64,000 nucleotides of DNA, taken from Dermatemys mawii (taxonomy: Eukaryota; Chordata; Testudines; Dermatemydidae). The notes beneath the pieces are model-generated. The model ran no database searches, was not told the DNA's origin, and was given only the letters and a program-made list of their open reading frames with translations. The stretch covers positions 15,080,606-15,144,605 of the forward strand of contig ML677364.1 of NCBI GenBank assembly GCA_007922305.1, in the 5' to 3' direction. Numbering within the stretch: the stretch's first letter is position 1; every line of letters starts with the position of its first letter. This document shows positions 37,876-48,852 of the stretch, piece by piece. The position numbers were made by a program, and so were the translations under genes.

Positions 37876-37944
37876 CTGGAAACGATGAAAGTGAAGGCCA
37901 AGAAGCAGTGAGGAAAATAAAAGAAGAAACTGTGAATGAAAAAG
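37876..37944 (+). CDS. DHRSX: DHRSX coding exon (probably exon 3): cofactor-loop and helix segment
   Basis: This 69-base exon joins in frame to the exon ending at 25630. The split codon G|CT gives Ala, followed by G-N-D-E-S and a charged helix ending KIKEETVNEK. Human DHRSX has AGNNDSKAK...KIKEETLNDK at the same place, so exon order and phase agree with the family. The acceptor is gatgatgacag at 37865-37875 and the donor is gtacga at 37945-37950. The last G begins the next codon (Val expected). The loop after the second beta strand (AGND) is where SDRs set NAD/NADP preference. The exon lies between phase-1 introns and is a multiple of three. The following exon, which should encode the VEFLYCDLA-like strand, was not found before the window ends. 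Confidence 0.88.
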
Positions 37945-39613
37945 GTACGACACTATGCATTTGTAAAACAGCTGCTGTTTATACCTCATGGCAATTTTCT
38001 TCCTGAGTTACAGAATAATCCTTTTCCATGTATTTATGTGCAAACAAATGAGTGTGTCTGATTGTGTGCTCTTGAAGTGTTCCATTTGGGGAAATGAGTT
38101 CCTGAATCATCCTGTCTGATTTTCTGTAAAGATACATTTAGAAAATTGCTTGACTATGTAATCCTTGGATGTTACAACAGAACTGGCTGTAGGTTCTGTA
38201 AGGCCCTGTGTGGACTGCAGTAATTCCCTCTGTGAGTGTGTGAGAGAGTTTGAGTTTGACGACTGGGCAGAAGATCATGACACTAGTAATTTTGGTTTAA
38301 GGAAAGGATGACAAGTAGTTTATAGTGAGTGTGCTTTTGTCTTTGTTACTGATGGGCCTTAAATCTCTTCTTTTGTGGTGTGAGAAATCCCAGCAAAAAG
38401 GTGTGTTTGGGAAGAAAGTGCTAACAGTACAGGGATATAAGATGTGTGGGTTCCTGTCCAACCCTGCTCATGTGGCACATGACTGGAGCTTACAAACATT
38501 AGTAACAAAATTCTGTTTTAAAAACGAACTTTCAAGGTAAGCAACAAAAATTGCCAGGAGATGCAGTGAAAAGTAGCAGGTAGCACTTGAGAATTTAAGC
38601 TTAGAGTTCTAGCCTGAGAGAATACGCTTTTGAGTGATCAAGTAGGGCCATAAGAAAAGGAAAGTGGCTTTATTTCTGAGAAAAGTCATGTAGCAAACTC
38701 TGTTCTCTGGCAATTCTAGTTTGCAATTTATTCTCTAGGCCATTGCCTCTGTTAGTTTCATGTTCTGAAACCACTGGGTGTAGTTCTTCCAAAGTAATTT
38801 GTGGTGACTCACTGTCACTGTTTTGATGTATAACTTGTTGGCCGGAAATGCTGCACAGATAATGGAGTGTTGAACTCCACCCTGTTGAGGACCTTCATGG
38901 CTTCTGCTAAAAGCTGATTCTGCTTTTAATATTTACTGTCATGATGACTGAAAGAACCAAAAACTTTCATTAAGATTTATCTTTTGATTTTTAAAAAAAG
39001 GGCACCCATCATAGCTCTCAGGATGCATCATAAATTAACAGTCAGAACCATAAAAGGAATAGGGTAATTTCTATCTTTTCTAAATATTTTCCTGGAAGTT
39101 TCATTTCTGAGAAAGACCAAATCATTTTGACTAAGTTACACTGGTAAATTTATACCCCATTTGAATAATCCAGATCCCTCCTAATCTTATCCCATTTATA
39201 CAATCATAGAAATTCCTTGAATCTTGGAGTCGCCTAACCTTCTGAACTAAGGAAGCTCTGATCTTGGGTGATGCATTTCAACCTACAATCGGTAGAACTA
39301 ATAGTTTCAGTAAGCTGACGCTGTACCTGAAGATGATATAAATCAAGTCTGGAATACATTACAGTTCTAAGGACTAAGAGGCATCAGTAAATTTAGATAC
39401 TGATTGGTCAGTGTCTGAAAAGACTATAGAAAATTATTAATTTATTTTGAAAATACGACCTAGTTCGGAGAGGATTTCTATGTATATCTACTCTATGTTG
39501 TACAAGTAGAAGGAACAAAAGTTAGAACCCTGTTCCTGATGAAGGAGACTGGGGGAAAACACCATTAGGATTGAAAATGAATGGAAAGAGAGAAATCCTG
39601 GTTCAGCTGAAAT

Positions 39614-39655
39614 CAGTGGTATATCTCCCATTGACTTATTGGGTCAGGATTCCAC

Positions 39656-39687
<32 letters not shown>

Positions 39688-40167
39688 GTGTATANNNNNN
39701 NNNNNNNNNNNNNNNNNNNNNNNNNNNNNNNNNNNNNNNNNNNNNNNNNNNNNNNNNNNNNNNNNNNNNNNNNNNNNNNNNNNNNNNNNNNNNNNNNNNN
39801 NNNNNNNNNNNNNNNNNNNNNNNNNNNNNNNNNNNNNNNNNNNNNNNNNNNNNNNNNNNNNNNNNNNNNNNNNNNNNNNNNNNNNNNNNNNNNNNNNNNN
39901 NNNNNNNNNNNNNNNNNNNNNNNNNNNNNNNNNNNNNNNNNNNNNNNNNNNNNNNNNNNNNNNNNNNNNNNNNNNNNNNNNNNNNNNNNNNNNNNNNNNN
40001 NNNNNNNNNNNNNNNNNNNNNNNNNNNNNNNNNNNNNNNNNNNNNNNNNNNNNNNNNNNNNNNNNNNNNNNNNNNNNNNNNNNNNNNNNNNNNNAGACAC
40101 ACACACACATATATACATAATACAAGTGAAATCCTGACCCAATAAGTTAATGGGAGATATACCACTG
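39614..40167. repeat. Inverted repeat with microsatellite core and gap
   Basis: The arms at 39614-39651 and 40130-40167 are 38 bases long and match in reverse complement at 37 positions (c/t difference at one). Between them lie a (GT)n(AT)n tract, the 400-N gap and an (AC)n(AT)n tract. Arm sequence such as 'tatatctcccattgactta' resembles dispersed fold-back elements. The core length is unknown. Confidence 0.85.
39695..40094. other. Assembly gap of 400 N
   Basis: Exactly 400 N are present. The left flank ends in a (GT)n(AT)n microsatellite and the right flank begins with (AC)n(AT)n, so the gap probably reflects unassembled simple repeat. Long open frames across it are meaningless. Confidence 0.99.
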
Positions 40168-40452
40168 GGATTATATATATATATAAAAAAAATAAAAAAA
40201 CATGTTTTTCGGGGCTTGTGCTTTTCTTTTGTTTGTCTTCATGATGGATAATATTTTTTAACGTTGAAAATATCAAAAATGTCAAGTCCAATCTTTTTTG
40301 GTTTTGCTAGAAGACTTCTAGGAAGGTTCAAGGATGTTTATTATAGAAGTCAGAATTATGTCAAAGTTGTAGTAGGGGGAGAAGTATTGTTATTATTTAA
40401 TATTTGTGTTATCGTACAGCCTAGGAGCTCATCTGATGGACCAGTTCCCCCC

Positions 40453-41247
40453 AGAATGATAGAATATCAGGGTTGGAAGGGACTTCAGGAGGTCATCACC
40501 TTAAAGCAGGACCAATCCCCAACTTAATCATCCCTGCCAGGGCTTTGTCAAGCCTGACCTTAAAAACCTCTAAGGAAGGAGATTTCACCACCTCCCTAGG
40601 TAACCCGCTGCAGTGCTTCACCACCCTCCTAGTTAAAAAGTTTTTCCTAATATCCAACCTAAACCTCCCCCACTACAACTTGAGACCATTACGCCTTGTT
40701 CTGTCATCTGCTACCACTGAGAACAGTCTAGATCCATCCTCTTTGGAACCCCCTTTCAGGTAGTTGAAAGCAGCTCTCAAATCTCCCCTCATTCTTCTCT
40801 TTTCTAGACTAAACAATCCCAGTTCCCTCAACCTCTCCTCGTAACTCATGTGCTCCAGCCCCCTAATCATTTTTGTTGCCCTCTGCTGGACTCTTTCCAA
40901 TTTTTCCACATTGTCCTTTTAGTGTGGGGCCCAAAACTGGACACCGTACTCCTGAAGAGGCCTCACCAATGCTGAACAGAGGGGAATGATCATGTTCCTC
41001 GATCTGCTGGAAATGCCCCTACTTATACAGCCCAAAACGCTGTTAACCTTCTTGGCAACAAGGGCACACGGTTGACTCATATCTAGCTTCTGGTCCACTA
41101 TAACCCCCTAGGTCCTTTTCTGCAGAATTGCTGCCTAGCCATTCAGTCCCTAGCAGTGCATGGGATTCTTTTGAACTTTGCATTGTCTTTGTTTAGCCCC
41201 GTCAGATTTCTTTTGGCCCAGTCCTTTAATTTGTCTAAGTTCAGATC
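40453..41247 (-). mobile_element. CR1 LINE 3' end, antisense
   Basis: The antisense copy begins with the CR1 3' terminus 'gatagaatatcagggttgga' and then 'aagggacttcaggaggtcat'. It extends through the C-terminal ORF2 region, whose minus-strand frame at 40673-40909 contains [15 protein letters not shown] and [12 protein letters not shown]. The copy is 5'-truncated at about 41247. It is inactive. Confidence 0.9.
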
Positions 41248-41289
41248 TTTGTTTCCTCTCTCCAAGAACTGTGAGAAACCCTTGTTTCC

Positions 41290-41388
41290 ACTTGTCTGCT
41301 TCTTAAGATCAAGCACGACTCAGACCCACAACCTTCAGGACTGTAGTCAAGCACCTTAACCACTTAGCCACTGCACCCCACAATGATG
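41290..41388 (-). repeat. tRNA-like SINE head, antisense
   Basis: The reverse complement is 'tgcagtggctaagtggttaa' (A-box-like), then 'gcttgactacagtcctgaag' and 'gttgtgggtctgagtc' (B-box-like). It follows the CR1 copy closely. Confidence 0.55.
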
Positions 41389-42864
41389 GAATGGTTTGAA
41401 GTTGCATCCGGAGCTCAGAATCAGTACTTGTGCTGTAGAAACACACACAGCTGTGGGCCTTCTTCCAAAAAGCTAAAATCAGGAACTACAGGAAGCTTAC
41501 AGTCTTCAGATACTGATGTCTTAGGCCTCCCTTTCTCCCCCCTTCCACACCACTGTATTTATCAGGGAAAAGTTCCCATATGAACTGATGTGACAGGATC
41601 ATCTTGGCCAGCACACCAGAAACTGAGCTTGGGACCTCCTGAGGTGAAAACACAAGTCTCTATAGCTCGAGCTCACAAGCTAAGGCTCTCTAGATAGAAC
41701 TATAAAAGTCTCATATCCTCTGTAGATTGGGCACAGAGGCATCTGTAACACACAACACACACTGAGGAGTGGGTTACACACGCAATTAGATTTTTCAAGA
41801 TCTGAGGTAAATCTAGAATAACTCACTTTTGATATCAGTGAAATTACCTCAGATTTACCTGAGTACAAATGAGAGCAGAATTTCACCCAATCACTTGGCT
41901 GTTTATGCCATCTGTGAATTTGGTCATTTGATTTCAACAGAAGTATTCTGTGGGCAGGATTCAATCCTGTTTAGTATACTAGCTTTTCAAATGCCCTAAG
42001 CAGATAAAGTCTAATGAATGCATTGCTTAGAAAAAAAGTTTAATTAAAAGGGAACTGTTCCCATTTAGGATAATTTATAATGACTTCTAAGGAAGAACGT
42101 TTCAAGATTTATTGCTAAACAGACAAAGAGGATGTTTCAATGAAAGCCACATTGTAGCGACATGATCATGAATTAGGATGGTAGATTGGGAATGTCTTAA
42201 TTTCAACCAGTAATATGCATGAATGCTGTCTGTTTGCTTTTCTAGATGTCTAATTCGAATGACTAGGAAATATTTCTCTTGCATTAGCAGGCAATCTTAA
42301 GGGATTTCCCTCTGAAATAGTGGAGGAGGTTGGGTGCTAAGAGATGTGACTGGAATTTATCAAAGAAATTCTCAGTTGTGGAAATTCCTTTCCTAAATAG
42401 AATTTTATCATGAGTCTTATCTATTAATACAGAAAACAAAATTGCCTCTGGCAATTGCATTTGTAAGGAGGGAGCCAGGAGCCTTCTCCTGTCCCTTCCA
42501 GCCACTGTACAGCCACAGAGACTGCTTTCTCCTAGCATCTTAGGAGTGCATGTCATAGCAAAGTGGGGAAAGAGGAGGAGAGGCTGATCAGATGCATGCA
42601 GACTACAACATCTTAAGGGAGATGAAGAAGGGATCTTCAACAAGATATGGCAGAACTGGAATTAATTTGTATCCTGGATACCATCAAATTAGGCCTGAAT
42701 AAAGCCCGGGAATGGATGGGTCACAACAAAGTAATTTCTACTCTGCTGGTACTCACACCTTCTTGTCAACTGTTGGAAATGGGGGATATCCACCTTAGTC
42801 AAATTGGCCTCATTAGCACTGACTCCCCCTCCCTCCGTCCGCTTGGTAAGGCAAGTCCTATCTT

Positions 42865-42944
42865 TTCATATTTATACTGTTTACTGTATTTTTCACTGGT
42901 TTTATTCATATTTATACTGTTTACTGTATTTTTCATCTGGTGAA
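42865..42944. repeat. 40-base tandem duplication
   Basis: 'ttcatatttatactgtttac' through 'tgtatttttca' occurs at 42865-42895 and again at 42905-42935, a 40-base period. The second copy runs into the fold-back family element. Confidence 0.85.
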
Positions 42945-43065
42945 GTGGGATTTAGCCCACGAAAGCTTAGATCCAAATAAATTTGTTAGTCTCTAAGATG
43001 CCGCAAGGACTCCTAATTGTTTTTGCTGATACAGACTAACATGGGTACCCCTCTGAAACCGATTG
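42935..43065 (-). mobile_element. 'ttagagactaac' family copy, antisense
   Basis: 'gtgaagtgggatttagccca', 'cgaaagcttagatccaaata', 'tttgttagtctctaagatgc' and 'acagactaacatgggtaccc' follow the order of the copies at 11465 and 63670. Confidence 0.7.
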
Positions 43066-43084
43066 TATAAATAGTTGGTCACTA

Positions 43085-43152
43085 GAGCAGGAACTTGAAC
43101 CTGACTCTCCCACATACCATATGAGTACCCTAACCATTGGGCTATAACATCT
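43085..43152 (-). repeat. tRNA-like SINE head, antisense
   Basis: The reverse complement shows 'agcccaatggttagggtact' and 'gagagtcaggttcaagttcc', A- and B-box-like segments of a SINE promoter. Confidence 0.55.
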
Positions 43153-43189
43153 TTCTCTTTCAATCAGTATTGATTTTTTTTAAAGCCCT

Positions 43190-43340
43190 GGCTAAATAGA
43201 CAAGTTTTCAGATTGTAAGGTGTTTGGGGTAGGGGCCCCCTTTTAGTCCTGTATTAGTGCAATGCCTAGCACAATGGGGTCTGGTCTATGACTGGGACTC
43301 TTAAGCACCCCCGCAATACAAATAGTACATTATGACTATA
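43190..43340 (+). repeat. MIR-like SINE tail
   Basis: 'gtgcaatgcctagcacaatg', 'gggtctggtctatgactggg', 'actcttaagcacccccgcaa' and 'tacaaatagtacatt' follow the sense order of this tail family. Confidence 0.7.
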
Positions 43341-43984
43341 ATAGAGCCCTTAAAAGCAGACTTTGGAGAAGGTGAAAGGACTTTGGAGAAGATGATTAGG
43401 GTTCCATGAAGCATAGAACCTTTGCTGTAGTTCTATATTCCTAATGGCAACTAGGGTATTCATTTTCACTTCTAAATCTCTCTCAGACTATTTAAAGAGT
43501 TTCAGGAAATCCATAAGAATTAAGCCTCCATTTTGCAGTGTTTTGTGAGCCCCTTGACTATAAAACTGAGTTGGAAAAGAAAATCCTGCTAATGAGATTC
43601 CTTTAATGAAAACCGAAGACACCTTGAGATGTAACATGAGTTGCAATGGATTCCTAATTCGAATGTCTGGATTTGCATTTTTGCTGTAATGTTTCTGGGG
43701 GTATAGAATTGATGTCAACAGTCACCAGTGACTGATTTATTTTGATTTCATAGCCTTCATATCTTAGCGGCAGACAATGTGAAGTAAAGGACTATGTACT
43801 CTAACCAAGATTACTATTGATTTCATGCTGCTTGACAAGAGTAGCTCTTTAGAACTGATCTGACTCAAGGTGACAAAATGAATCAAATCATTTTTCAAAC
43901 AGTTAGTTTGACCTAGTTGAAAAGTAATTCTTGTCAGTGTTTTATCTCCCCAATACAAAAATCTATAGGCTTGGTATCCAGATA

Positions 43985-44757
43985 CAGTGCAAACCTATAT
44001 ACATAGAGGACTGTTTGTCTACACCCCAGTGGGGCTGGGGGTAATCCTCAGAGGAGGATTTAAAAATAAAGGACAGTGACCTCCACGGAACCCCTCTCTC
44101 CTCCCATCTCTCTGCTTATGCAAACAACAACTCTCAAAGAACTCAACAAAGGAGGGAGTGGCCCCAGGCTGGAAAGGGAACCCAGTGAAATGTATTGCAG
44201 CTCATGCTGAGACAAACCTTTTGTTTTTAAGTCTATTTAGGCTGATGAAGTTTAGACTTGCGTGTGTTTATCCCTTTATTTCTTCTGTAACCAATTCTGA
44301 TTTTTATACCTGACCATTTATAATCACTTAAAATCTATCTTTCTCTAGTTGATAACTTGTTTTATTATTTTATTGTTTTATCTAAACCAGTGTGTTTGGG
44401 AAGTTTCTACTCAGGTCAACAGGGCTGGTGCATATTCATTATCCATTGTTGGAATGACGGACTATTTATGAGCATGGACAGTTCAGTGGGCTACTGAATG
44501 GCACAAGATGCACATTTCTGGGGGCGAGATGGCTGGGACTGAGCGATATGTGGGTGTTGCTCTATATGTAATTACATGTATGCTATGTCTAACCCATCCA
44601 TGCCTCAGCTGGGAGTGACTTCGCATGCTGGTGGCTGAGAGTAAGTAGAGCCTGGAGGGGTTTGCTGTTCACTAGCAAAGCAGTGGAAAAAGCATTCCAA
44701 GCTGGAGAGTTAAGGGGACACAGCAGTTCAGGTTGTACCCTGGGGAATATCACAGAA
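43985..44757 (+). mobile_element. LTR-like block, probably a solo retrotransposon LTR
   Basis: The order is 'ctacaccccagtggggctgg', 'ggaggatttaaaaataaagg', 'ggctggaaagggaaccca', 'cacttaaaatctatctttct', 'aaccagtgtgtttgggaag', 'caacagggctggtgcatatt', 'catgctggtggctgagagta', and an end '...tggggaatatcaca'. I recall this as a repeated LTR-type block in turtle genomes. A CA-3' end is visible, but the 5' end is too decayed to fix. No internal coding region is attached. Minus-strand and plus-strand open frames here (44589-45030) are shadows. Confidence 0.45.
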
Positions 44758-47207
44758 GCTAGAGTCAGTCTGTCTGTCTTTCTCTCTCCCATCAGAGAGG
44801 CCTGGATGCCTCCCCCGAAAAAAAACCCTTGCCAAATTGAAAAGCTCATGTTTAGATCTGGAAATGGGCATATCAACACCCTTCCATTTCCCCAAACATG
44901 TTTGAAAGCTTTTTTTCAAAAGTTACTGAGAGATGGAAGGGTTGTCCTCTGGCCAGCTCTACTTTCAAGTGAGTCTGAGCCCAGTTTCAGTAAAATCTGG
45001 CCATGTTTTATGGCTCTTGCATTGAAATAATGGAAAATTCATGGTTTTGCATAGTTTTGAAGGAAAACTAGGTAAAACCCTGTGCTTTCAGTGTTTCTCT
45101 CTGTGATTTTGTCTGATCCCAAAGTTCAAAGCAAATCTCGGTGCTGGGAACTCATGTATATTGAAAGCAAAGAAAATGGGAAGATGGAAGGTGAGAGATG
45201 GCAGAAAATCCACTTGTATTGTTAATGTTGAGCTTCATTTCCTCTGTGTACCCTATTTGTAGGCTATAATGCTCCCATCAGACTTTCTTTATCAAAGAGA
45301 ACAATTTAAGCTACCATCCAGAGACCTACACTAGCTAATTATCTCACAGGTAGTGATGTTATATAAAATGATGAAAGCTGGGTTTCAAATGGAATGCTTT
45401 TAGACTACCAAGTTTGAGAATGTGAATATGTTTTGACTAAATCTGTCGGCCTCATGTTTTGGAGTGTTGAAAATGTCATTTACTCACTTGAAGAGCAGAA
45501 AGATTGTCTGATAATTCACATTGGAGAGGAATAAGTATGGGATTTAGGACATTTACTCATGGCAGGCTGCATCTTCTGTGTGTTGAACAGCTGTACAGGA
45601 GTTTTCTTGTTCCCCGAGATAGTGGGGAATTCCAGGGTGAGGAGAAAAGACTTTCTGGCCATTCTCCCTCAGAAGCATACTGGGGATTTGATGTAAGTGG
45701 GTTGGAGATCACTGTAGCCTGGAGAAGAGGACTGGATCAGTGGTCTATGTAGAGGAGTTTCCTTTCTTTTGGATCCTTCAGATGCCTCCCAAACCCAGCT
45801 GTTTCAGCTCTGCAGTGGGATGAATCCATTAGGAGAGCCACTGCTCTTATTTCTTTGTGTTCCCATATGAATTCCGAACAACCACATCCTTCACAGTTCC
45901 ATTGAATTTATGAGGATCTGGTCCATTTTTATGAATTCTGCATGAATACAGTTGTGTGAAAATCTGTAAAGCCTACATTCAAAATATAATCTCTTCAATT
46001 TTATTTCCCTCCATGTATGGGGATAATATTTTGAAACAAAACACCACTTCCAAATTTTCCACCTTCAAATTATTATGTTATGTATAGACCATGTCCTGAA
46101 GTTGTCGGGGAATGAGTTAACCCCTTTCCTTCAGCTAGAAGAATTGCTGTCTGCCCTATGCCCAGTGATTTGCAAGGCAGTAGGGCGGGGACGGCTATAG
46201 GGAATTAATTTCCTTCCGCCCTCAGTAAAAGGCACATGCTGTGGAGAATGTGGGCTCAGTCTGGCGTGATGAGTCCGAGAGGAAGATAGCGTAGGAAGTG
46301 TGTGAGAACCTGAGAACCAGAATTTTTGCATTTGGCTTTATGTATAGCCAGCTTCACTGTATCCCCGTCCAGCTAAAATGCAAGTTGTTTTGATTCTGCA
46401 GATTGACTTCACTGTTTTAGTGCCTCTCCAGGCAACTTAAGAAGCTCTTTAGGCATTATTGGCACAGCAGTCCAGCATGTAGACTGTAAAAACAGTTTAA
46501 TAGTATGAAAAACATATATGCACTGGCTTATTTGAACACTTTATGGGGAGGAACTCAAATCTAGGGGACAGTTGTTCTCTGAAAATGTTGGCCTTGCTGA
46601 GTTATAGACAAATAACCACACTTTCCAGAGCTCCACAACTGATCTTTTCATTCTTGGCTAGATTCTCTCCTGGTGTAACTCAATTGACTTAACTGGGTCC
46701 AAGCAGGGGCTGGCATCGGCCACACTGAGCAACCTGTAGAATTGTATCAATTCTTTCTGTTTATGTCAGTCTCTCACAAAGGAGCAGTAGAGGGGGAAAA
46801 TAGGAAAATATAGAAAGCCCATAAAAACTGGCAGGGGTGATCAGAGGCAGGTGTAGAGCATGAAAGATCTTCTAACTCATTTTTTAGATCAGCTTGATTT
46901 CAGGTTGACCATGTCCCTCGGCATTACCTAAAGAAATTAGGCCTTTTAATAGTTAACCATCTATCCATTTATGCTGTGAAGCTATCCTTTTGTGCTGTGA
47001 AGCATGAAGTCTGATGGCCTTTATAGTTTGAATCATAGTATGAGTACATGCTTATCAATTAAAAAAATTACAAACCTAAATGTCTATTTCCTGAGGCAGT
47101 GAAATTCCCATTTCAACTGTACATTGTGTAACATTGCATGTCTTTTTTTATGTTTTCAATTTTAAAACAATTTACAGTTAATTGGCAAGATTTTCAAAAA
47201 TAGAAAC

Positions 47208-48797
47208 TAGGGCTTTCGATTAATCACAGTTAACTCATGAGGTTAAATCAAAAAATTAATCGTGATTAATCATAGTTTTAATCACACCATTAAACAACAG
47301 AATACCAACTGAAATTTATTAAATATTTTGGATGTTTTTCTACATTTTCATATATACTGTATTCTGTGTTGTAAGTGAAATCAGAGTGTATATTATTTTT
47401 CATTACAAATATTTGCACTGTAAAAATGATAAAAGAAATTGTATTTTTCAGTTCACCTTATATAAATACTGTAGTGTAATCTTTGTCATGAAAGTGCATC
47501 TTACACATTTAGATTTTGTTACATAGCTGCACTCAAACAAAACTATGTAAACCTTCAGTGCCTACAAGTCCACTCAGTTCTACTTCTTGTTCAGCCAATT
47601 GCTAAGACAAATAAATATAAAGGAGATAAGAAGAGGACAGCATTATTTACAAAGTCACCAGAAAGTGAGAACAGACATTTGCATGGCACTTTTGTAGCCC
47701 AGCATTGCAAGGTATTTAGTTGCTAAACATTCGTATGCCTCTTCATGCATCAGCCACTATTCCAGAGGACATGCTTCCGTGCTGATGATGCTCATGAAAA
47801 AAATAATGCGTTAATTAAATTTGTGACTGAACTCCTTGGGGGAGAATTGTATGTCTCCTGCTTTGTTTTACCTGCATTCTGCCATATATTTCATGTTATG
47901 GCAGTTTTGGATCATGACAGTCTTGTTTATTTCAAGAACACTTTCACTGCAGAGTTTACAAAATGCAAAGAAGGTACCAATATGAGATTTCTAAGGATAG
48001 CTATAGTACTTGACCTGAGGTTTAAGAATCTGAAGTGCCTTCTGAAATCTGAAAGGGAGGAGGTGTGGAGCATGCTTTCAGAAGTCTTAAAAAAGCAACA
48101 CTTTGATGTTGAAACTACAGAACCCGAACTGTAAAAGAAAATCAACTTTCTACTGGTGGCATCTGACTCAGATAATGTAAATGAACATGCATCATCTGCA
48201 CTGCTTTGGATTATTATCGAGCAGAACCCGTCATCAACATTGCTGCATGTCCTCTGGAATGGTGGTTGAAGCATGAAGGGACATATGACTCTTTAATGCA
48301 TTTGACACATAAATACCTTGTGACACCTGCTACAATAGTGCCATGTGAACTTTCAGGTGACGTGTACAAGAAGCGGGCAGCATTATCTCCTGCAAATGTA
48401 AACAAACTTGTTTGAACAATTGGCTGGACAAGAAGTAGGACTGAATGGACTTGAAGGCCCTAAAATTTTACACTGTTTTATTTTTGAATGCAGTTTTTTG
48501 TACATAATTCTACGTTTGTAAGTACAACTTTCATGATAAAGAGATTGCACTACAGTACTTGTATGAGCTGAATTGAAAAATACTATTTCTTTTGTTTTTT
48601 TACAGTGCAAATATTTGTAAAATATTAAAAATAAATATAAAGTGAGCACTGCACACTTTATAGTCTGAGTTGGTAACTGAAGTTGGTAACTGAAGTTTGA
48701 AAATGTAGAAAAAAATCCAAAAATATTTAAATAGTATTCTGTTAGTTTAACAAAGTGTGATTAATTGTAATTTTTTTTTAATCACTTGGCAGCCCTA
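47208..48797 (+). mobile_element. hAT DNA transposon, internally deleted, 1,590 bases
   Basis: The ends 'tagggctttcgattaatcac' and the reverse complement of '...gtgattaatt...ggcagcccta' form terminal inverted repeats (TAGGGCT...AGCCCTA). The flanks are 'atagaaac' (47200-47207) and 'atagaaat' (48798-48805), an 8-bp target duplication with one mismatch. Inside is a decayed transposase (see next entry). Subterminal ATTAATC repeats are present. It is related to the widespread hAT elements starting CAGGGCTGTC. Confidence 0.9.
47745..48415 (+). pseudogene. Decayed hAT transposase, C-terminal part
   Basis: The frame at 47745-48134 carries L-D-L-R-F-K-N-L-K and S-E-R-E-E-V-W-S-M-L, the region before the dimerisation domain in Ac/ZBED-like hAT transposases. 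After a stop at 48132-48134 the frame shifts. At 48206-48415 W-W-L-K-H-E-G-T-Y and K-R-A-A-L-S-P-A-N-V-N-K-L belong to the hAT C-terminal dimerisation domain. No BED zinc finger or N-terminal catalytic region is present, and only about 200 residues of a usually 600-residue protein remain. It is non-functional. Confidence 0.85.
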
Positions 48798-48852
48798 ATA
48801 GAAATCTGAAGTTTGGCTCCTGGATCCTTTTTTAGGCTCCAAAATAAATGAT

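Noticed and set aside
39571..40291. Frames of 150-215 codons on both strands
   Set aside because: They are made of the 400-N gap and flanking microsatellite and have no biological meaning.
40673..40909. Minus-strand frame with leucine-rich end
   Set aside because: CR1 ORF2 tail ([15 protein letters not shown]).
41290..41388. Genuine tRNA gene
   Set aside because: A- and B-box-like segments are present, but no complete acceptor stem or anticodon arm can be folded; it is a SINE head.
44589..45030. Frames of 96 and 122 codons on opposite strands
   Set aside because: They overlap the LTR-like block and its 3' flank and have no recognisable family.
47745..48415. ZBED-like host gene
   Set aside because: The match to hAT C-terminal domains is inside a transposon with terminal repeats and a target duplication, and it carries a stop and a frameshift.
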